This document shows positions 6,031-7,286 of a stretch of 7,286 nt of DNA, one piece after another. Below the pieces are notes generated by a model. The model was given only the letters and a program-made list of their open reading frames with translations. It did no database searches and was not told the origin of the DNA. The translations under genes were made by a program, and so were the position numbers. Where the stretch lies: contig JAITTD010000050.1 in the NCBI GenBank assembly GCA_031287245.1, forward strand, positions 1 through 7,286, in the 5' to 3' direction. Position 1 is the first letter of the stretch. Every line of letters begins with the position of its first letter. Source of the stretch: Bacteroidales bacterium. GTDB taxonomy: Bacteria; Bacteroidota; Bacteroidia; Bacteroidales; UBA4181.

Positions 6031-7003
6031 AGCAGCCATTACCGGAATAGAAGTTTTTCTTCCCGAATACCGATTGACCAACCGGGAATTGAGCACAATG
6101 GTTGACACCAACGACGAATGGATTATGCAACGCATCGGTATCAAAGAGCGGCGCATACTCAAAGGCGATTTAGCCACATCGGACATGATGGCAGCAGCGG
6201 CTAAAAAACTGCTCGAAAGCACCCATACTTCGCCCGACGAAATAGATTTCGTCATCGCGGCAACCAACACACCGGATATGTGGCTCCCTTCAACAGCCTG
6301 CATCGTGTGCGATAAGGCAGGCATACGCAATGCCTGGGGATTTGATCTATTGGCGGCGTGTTCGAGTTTCATTTTTGCGCTGGAAACCGTCAATAAGTTC
6401 GTAGAATCGGGACAGTATAAAAAAGTGCTGTTGCTGGCAGGCGACAAAATGTCGTCCATCGTTGACTATACAGACCGCAACACTTGCCCGCTGTTTGGTG
6501 ATGCCGCCACAGCCCTGCTCATAGAGCCGACCACAGAAGACGTCGGAGTGATGGATCACAATCTGCACGCTGACGGTGCAGGCGCTCCCTATCTCAACCT
6601 GAAAGCAGGAGGTTCAAAGTTGCCTGCCTCGTATGAAACGGTGAATAACCGGTTGCATTACGTCCAGCAGGATGGGAAAACTGTCTTTAAATATGCCGTT
6701 TCGAACATGGCAGACGTGGCGGTGGAAATGATGGAACGGCACAGTATCACCCCCGATGACCTGGCGTATTTGGTGCCACATCAGGCAAACCTGCGCATCA
6801 TTGACGCTGTCGGTCGCCGGATGGGTTTGCCTCCCGAAAAGGTGATGATAAATATCGAAAAATACGGTAACACCACCTCAGCCACTATTCCCTTGTGCCT
6901 TTACGAATGGAAAGACAAGTTGAAAAAGGGCGATAAACTGATATTGGCAGCATTTGGAGGCGGGTTCACCTGGGGCTCCCTATATCTGAAATGGGCGCTC
7001 TGA
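6017..7003 (+). CDS. fabH: 3-oxoacyl-ACP synthase III (KAS III)
   Basis: FabH condenses acetyl-CoA (or a branched acyl-CoA) with malonyl-ACP, the first elongation step of type II fatty-acid synthesis in the cytoplasm. The 328-residue protein has the full catalytic triad: Cys115 in LLAACSSFIFAL, His255 in LVPHQANLRI and Asn285 in EKYGNTTSATIPL. The C-terminal FGGGFTWG loop (313-320) and the N-terminal TNDEWIMQRIGIKERR (31-46) are also typical. The start ATG lies inside plsX (overlap 6017-6030). Primer preference (straight or branched) cannot be read from the sequence, although Bacteroidota often make branched acids. The gene is last in the operon, and a tRNA-Leu begins 10 bp after its stop. 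Confidence 0.97.
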   Translation: MSKIRAAITGIEVFLPEYRLTNRELSTMVDTNDEWIMQRIGIKERRILKGDLATSDMMAAAAKKLLESTHTSPDEIDFVIAATNTPDMWLPSTACIVCDKAGIRNAWGFDLLAACSSFIFALETVNKFVESGQYKKVLLLAGDKMSSIVDYTDRNTCPLFGDAATALLIEPTTEDVGVMDHNLHADGAGAPYLNLKAGGSKLPASYETVNNRLHYVQQDGKTVFKYAVSNMADVAVEMMERHSITPDDLAYLVPHQANLRIIDAVGRRMGLPPEKVMINIEKYGNTTSATIPLCLYEWKDKLKKGDKLILAAFGGGFTWGSLYLKWAL

Positions 7004-7013
7004 TAATAAAACC

Positions 7014-7095
7014 GCGGACGTGGCGTAATTGGTAGCCGTGCCAGACTTAGGATCTGGTGCCGAAAGGCGTAAGGGTTCGAGTCCCTTCGTCCGCA
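7014..7095 (+). tRNA. tRNA-Leu, anticodon UAG
   Basis: The acceptor arm GCGGACG (7014-7020) pairs with CGTCCGC (7088-7094), with discriminator A at 7095. The anticodon stem CCAGA/TCTGG (7041-7045, 7053-7057) encloses loop CTTAGGA, giving anticodon TAG at 7048-7050, which reads CUN leucine codons. The long variable arm with stem GCC/GGC marks a class II tRNA, as expected for leucine. The T arm is AAGGG-TTCGAGT-CCCTT (7071-7087). CCA is not encoded. It starts only 10 bp after fabH, so it may be processed from the operon transcript; no strong promoter of its own is evident. Confidence 0.97.
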
Positions 7096-7124
7096 CAGAG
7101 TTTATGCTAAAACATTCATTGGCA

Positions 7125-7160
7125 GTCCTGCGAGGACAGCACTTTAGATTACGCAGGGAC
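7125..7160. repeat. mutually exclusive hairpins downstream of tRNA-Leu
   Basis: GTCCTGCG (7125-7132) can pair with CGCAGGGAC (7152-7160; 8 bp with one bulged G) or fold locally as GTCCT-GCG-AGGAC (7125-7137). What follows is an A-run rather than a T-run, so a classic rho-independent terminator for the operon or tRNA is not supported, though the local hairpin could still help to end or stabilise the transcript. Confidence 0.35.
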
Positions 7161-7192
7161 ACCTCAAAAAAAAAATAGTTGCAAAAAAAATG

Positions 7193-7224
7193 TTTGTGAT
7201 CATAAAAAAAAATGTTTAATTTTG
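7193..7224 (+). promoter_or_regulatory. strong Bacteroidota promoter for the gene at the right edge
   Basis: TTTG (7193-7196), a 20-nt spacer and TAATTTTG (7217-7224) form a near-ideal match to the TTTG-N19-21-TAnnTTTG consensus. The expected start site is near 7228, about 44 nt before the ATG at 7272. A-rich tracts at 7167-7175, 7183-7190 and 7204-7212 flank the -33 box. This is the best promoter in the window and suggests a well-expressed downstream gene. Confidence 0.75.
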
Positions 7225-7271
7225 CCGTCATCTTTAAAACATCTAATTCATAATTTAAATACATTAATAAT

Positions 7272-7286
7272 ATGGAAGGTTACAAC
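7272..7286 (+). CDS. start of an unidentified gene, truncated by the window end
   Basis: An ATG at 7272 opens the five codons MEGYN and runs off the window. It follows the strong promoter at 7193-7224 with a 48-nt gap from the -7 box and an A/T-rich leader. Five residues are too few to identify the product. Confidence 0.5.

Noticed and set aside
5956..6459. 167-residue minus-strand open frame over plsX/fabH
   Set aside because: It is antisense to two genes with complete catalytic motifs; its serine- and leucine-rich content reflects complementary codons.
7125..7160. Rho-independent terminator after the tRNA
   Set aside because: The hairpins are followed by an A-run rather than a T-run on the plus strand, and no minus-strand gene that would need it is seen.
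6980..7264. 94-residue minus-strand open frame across the tRNA
   Set aside because: Part of it is the antisense translation of the tRNA-Leu gene (the GLEPLRLSAPDPKSGTATN-like string), a well-known spurious prediction.
7076..7286. Integrated element using the tRNA-Leu 3' end as attachment site
   Set aside because: No direct repeat of the tRNA 3' end and no integrase gene are visible within the window.

Overview
This window looks like chromosomal DNA of a Bacteroidales (Bacteroidota) bacterium. The evidence is the Bacteroidota-type promoter signature (TAnnTTTG -7 boxes, short leaders, no clear Shine-Dalgarno sequences), a DUF4831 lipoprotein, and the gene order yceD-rpmF-plsX-fabH. Genus cannot be assigned from the sequence alone.

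Layout. Positions 1-539 hold no convincing gene but are dense in repeats: a two-arm inverted-repeat structure (7-74) with an adjoining hairpin (77-89), a degenerate heptamer tandem repeat (91-139), an 8-bp inverted repeat (136-178), and a striking array of five 19-bp palindromes at an exact 43-bp period (234-424). A half-palindrome of the same sequence lies on the -33 region of the next promoter. Positions 546-3243 carry two same-strand genes for predicted lipoproteins: a DUF4831 protein and a six-hairpin (MGH1/GH63-like) glycoside hydrolase. Positions 3244-4200 (minus strand) encode a membrane protein with two nucleoside-recognition (Gate) repeats; its stop codon directly abuts that of the hydrolase.

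A divergent promoter region (4201-4296) then drives the housekeeping operon yceD (DUF177)-rpmF-plsX-fabH (4297-7003), followed 10 bp later by tRNA-Leu(UAG). This operon joins ribosome biogenesis (L32, YceD) to the start of membrane lipid synthesis: PlsX makes acyl-phosphate for phospholipid synthesis and FabH starts fatty-acid chains. The window ends with a strong promoter and the first five codons of a further gene.

The coding content is ordinary. The least explained part is the upstream repeat region, above all the 43-bp array, in which a second GC-rich dyad lies exactly midway between successive main palindromes, giving evenly spaced dyad centres every 21.5 bp. Its function is unknown; a protein-binding array or a structured RNA or DNA element are both possible.
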